From Umboniibacter marinipuniceus (GTDB lineage: Bacteria; Pseudomonadota; Gammaproteobacteria; Pseudomonadales; DSM-25080): DNA of 64,000 nucleotides. The translations under genes were made by a program, and so were the position numbers. Every line of letters starts with the position of its first letter. The stretch's first letter is position 1. Shown piece by piece: positions 63,096-64,000 of this stretch. The DNA lies in assembly GCF_003688415.1 (NCBI RefSeq), contig NZ_REFJ01000001.1:230645-294644 (forward strand), written 5' to 3'. Under the pieces are notes generated by a model. The model searched no databases, had not been told where the DNA came from, and was given only the letters and a program-made list of their open reading frames with translations.

Positions 63096-63944
63096 ATGAA
63101 AGTAATCGAATCCATCGCTGAGTTACGTTCGGCATTAGCGATATTTCGCGCTCAGGGTAAACGCATCAGTTTTGTACCAACCATGGGCAACCTCCACGAG
63201 GGACACCTTCAGCTCGTGCGATTAGCGCGTGAGCAGTCTGATATCGTGGTGGCGAGTATCTTTGTTAATCCACTGCAATTCGGCTTGAACGAAGATTGGG
63301 AACAGTATCCACGGACCTTCGAACCAGACTGTGAAAAGCTTGCTTCGGTGGATTGTGATTTTTTGCTTTATCCAAGGGAAGCCGAAGTCTATCCAACAGG
63401 AATGGCGAACCAGACCCGTGTGAGCGTCCCTACCATGACTGACATCCTCTGCGGCGCCAGTCGCCCAGGTCATTTTGAAGGGGTGACAACAATTGTCGCC
63501 AAACTCTTCAATATGGTTCAGCCAGACGTCGCTATTTTCGGCATCAAGGACTATCAGCAGCTAGCCGTGATTCGTAAAATGACAACGGACTTATGCTTGC
63601 CGATTGAAATTGTCGCAGCACCCATCGCGCGCGATCATGACGGTTTGGCGCTGTCCTCACGAAACGGTTATTTAGACGAATTCGAGCGGCCCATTGCGGC
63701 CGAGGTATATCAGAGCTTGTGCCTGGCGAAGTCGCTACTTGATGAAGGGCGCAGGGATTTTGGTGCTATTGAACAGGCAGCGGAAGCGCACTTGGTTAAT
63801 CACGGCATGCGTATTGACTACTTCAGTATTCGACGGAACCATGATCTTGAGCCTGCCGGCCTGGATGATACTAATCTGGTGGTCTTAGTTGCGGTGTATT
63901 TGGGTAATACCCGTCTTATTGATAACATCGAAATTAGCCTTTAA
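63096..63944 (+). CDS. panC: Pantothenate synthetase
   Basis: Cytoplasmic enzyme joining pantoate and beta-alanine with ATP to make pantothenate, the coenzyme A precursor. Its 282 residues match the family. The nucleotide motif VPTMGNLHEGHLQLV (His34, His37) replaces the usual MGALHEGH by one residue. FVNPLQFGLNEDWEQYPRT, FGIKDYQQLAVIRKM and LALSSRNGYL are all present. It starts nine bases after dnaB. panB and panD are not in the window. Confidence 0.95.
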   Translation: MKVIESIAELRSALAIFRAQGKRISFVPTMGNLHEGHLQLVRLAREQSDIVVASIFVNPLQFGLNEDWEQYPRTFEPDCEKLASVDCDFLLYPREAEVYPTGMANQTRVSVPTMTDILCGASRPGHFEGVTTIVAKLFNMVQPDVAIFGIKDYQQLAVIRKMTTDLCLPIEIVAAPIARDHDGLALSSRNGYLDEFERPIAAEVYQSLCLAKSLLDEGRRDFGAIEQAAEAHLVNHGMRIDYFSIRRNHDLEPAGLDDTNLVVLVAVYLGNTRLIDNIEISL

Positions 63945-64000
63945 TCGCATTTGTTATTCGTTAAGTTCCTGCTTGTAATTAAATTACAGGCAGCGACTGG

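Overview
This is a 64 kb piece of a Gram-negative chromosome, most likely from a marine gammaproteobacterium of the Cellvibrionales/Alteromonadales kind. The evidence is five large TonB-dependent receptors, a chitin-sugar (GlcNAc) locus, a complete alginate locus, and the gammaproteobacterial order rnr-rlmB ... rpsF-rpsR-rplI-dnaB. No species is assigned.

Layout. (1) 1-8.3 kb: GlcNAc uptake and catabolism, on the plus strand: TonB receptor, SapC-like protein, cupin_8 protein, NagB-II deaminase, NagA deacetylase and NagP permease. Palindromic operators TGACAMCGTTGTCA lie before the receptor (twice) and before nagB-II. (2) 8.9-26.3 kb: alginate utilisation. One minus-strand unit holds a beta-hydroxyacid dehydrogenase, KdgF and an MFS uronate transporter. 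A second holds PL6 lyase, PL17 lyase, SDR reductase, KDG kinase and KDPG aldolase. Two plus-strand TonB receptors and a FadR-type GntR regulator complete the locus, and TTGGT-type operator candidates sit in every promoter gap. (3) 26.8-33.4 kb: a GH20 hexosaminidase with a GlcNAc-type operator inside its reading frame, an aldose-epimerase-like protein and two SLC45/sucrose-type MFS carriers. (4) 33.5-37.1 kb: core genes rnr and rlmB. (5) 37.1-59 kb: a long accessory block between rlmB and rpsF. It holds a Rieske oxygenase, a GspC-like protein, a lipoprotein/TonB receptor pair, a GlpD-like oxidoreductase, a histidine phosphatase and an outer-membrane protein. A mobile island at 45.5-54.4 kb follows, then a TonB receptor with a TPR-sulfotransferase. 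(6) 59.5-64 kb: small proteins, then rpsF, rpsR, rplI, dnaB and panC.

The mobile island is the most unusual part. It has one full-length IS6-family element (53637-54419) and three decayed relatives, all in the same orientation. Between them lie a GSU2403-type nucleotidyltransferase gene, a tRNA-Arg(CCG) 3' half, and two consecutive secreted RHS/YD-repeat genes followed by a small membrane protein that could be an immunity protein. Thirteen perfect copies of the heptanucleotide AAGCACC separate the only good ATG/ribosome site from the signal peptide and body of the first RHS protein. Thirteen copies put the two out of frame, while 12 or 15 would join them. This looks like a contingency (phase-variation) switch caught in the OFF state. 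All statements come from reading the sequence; no database search was run.
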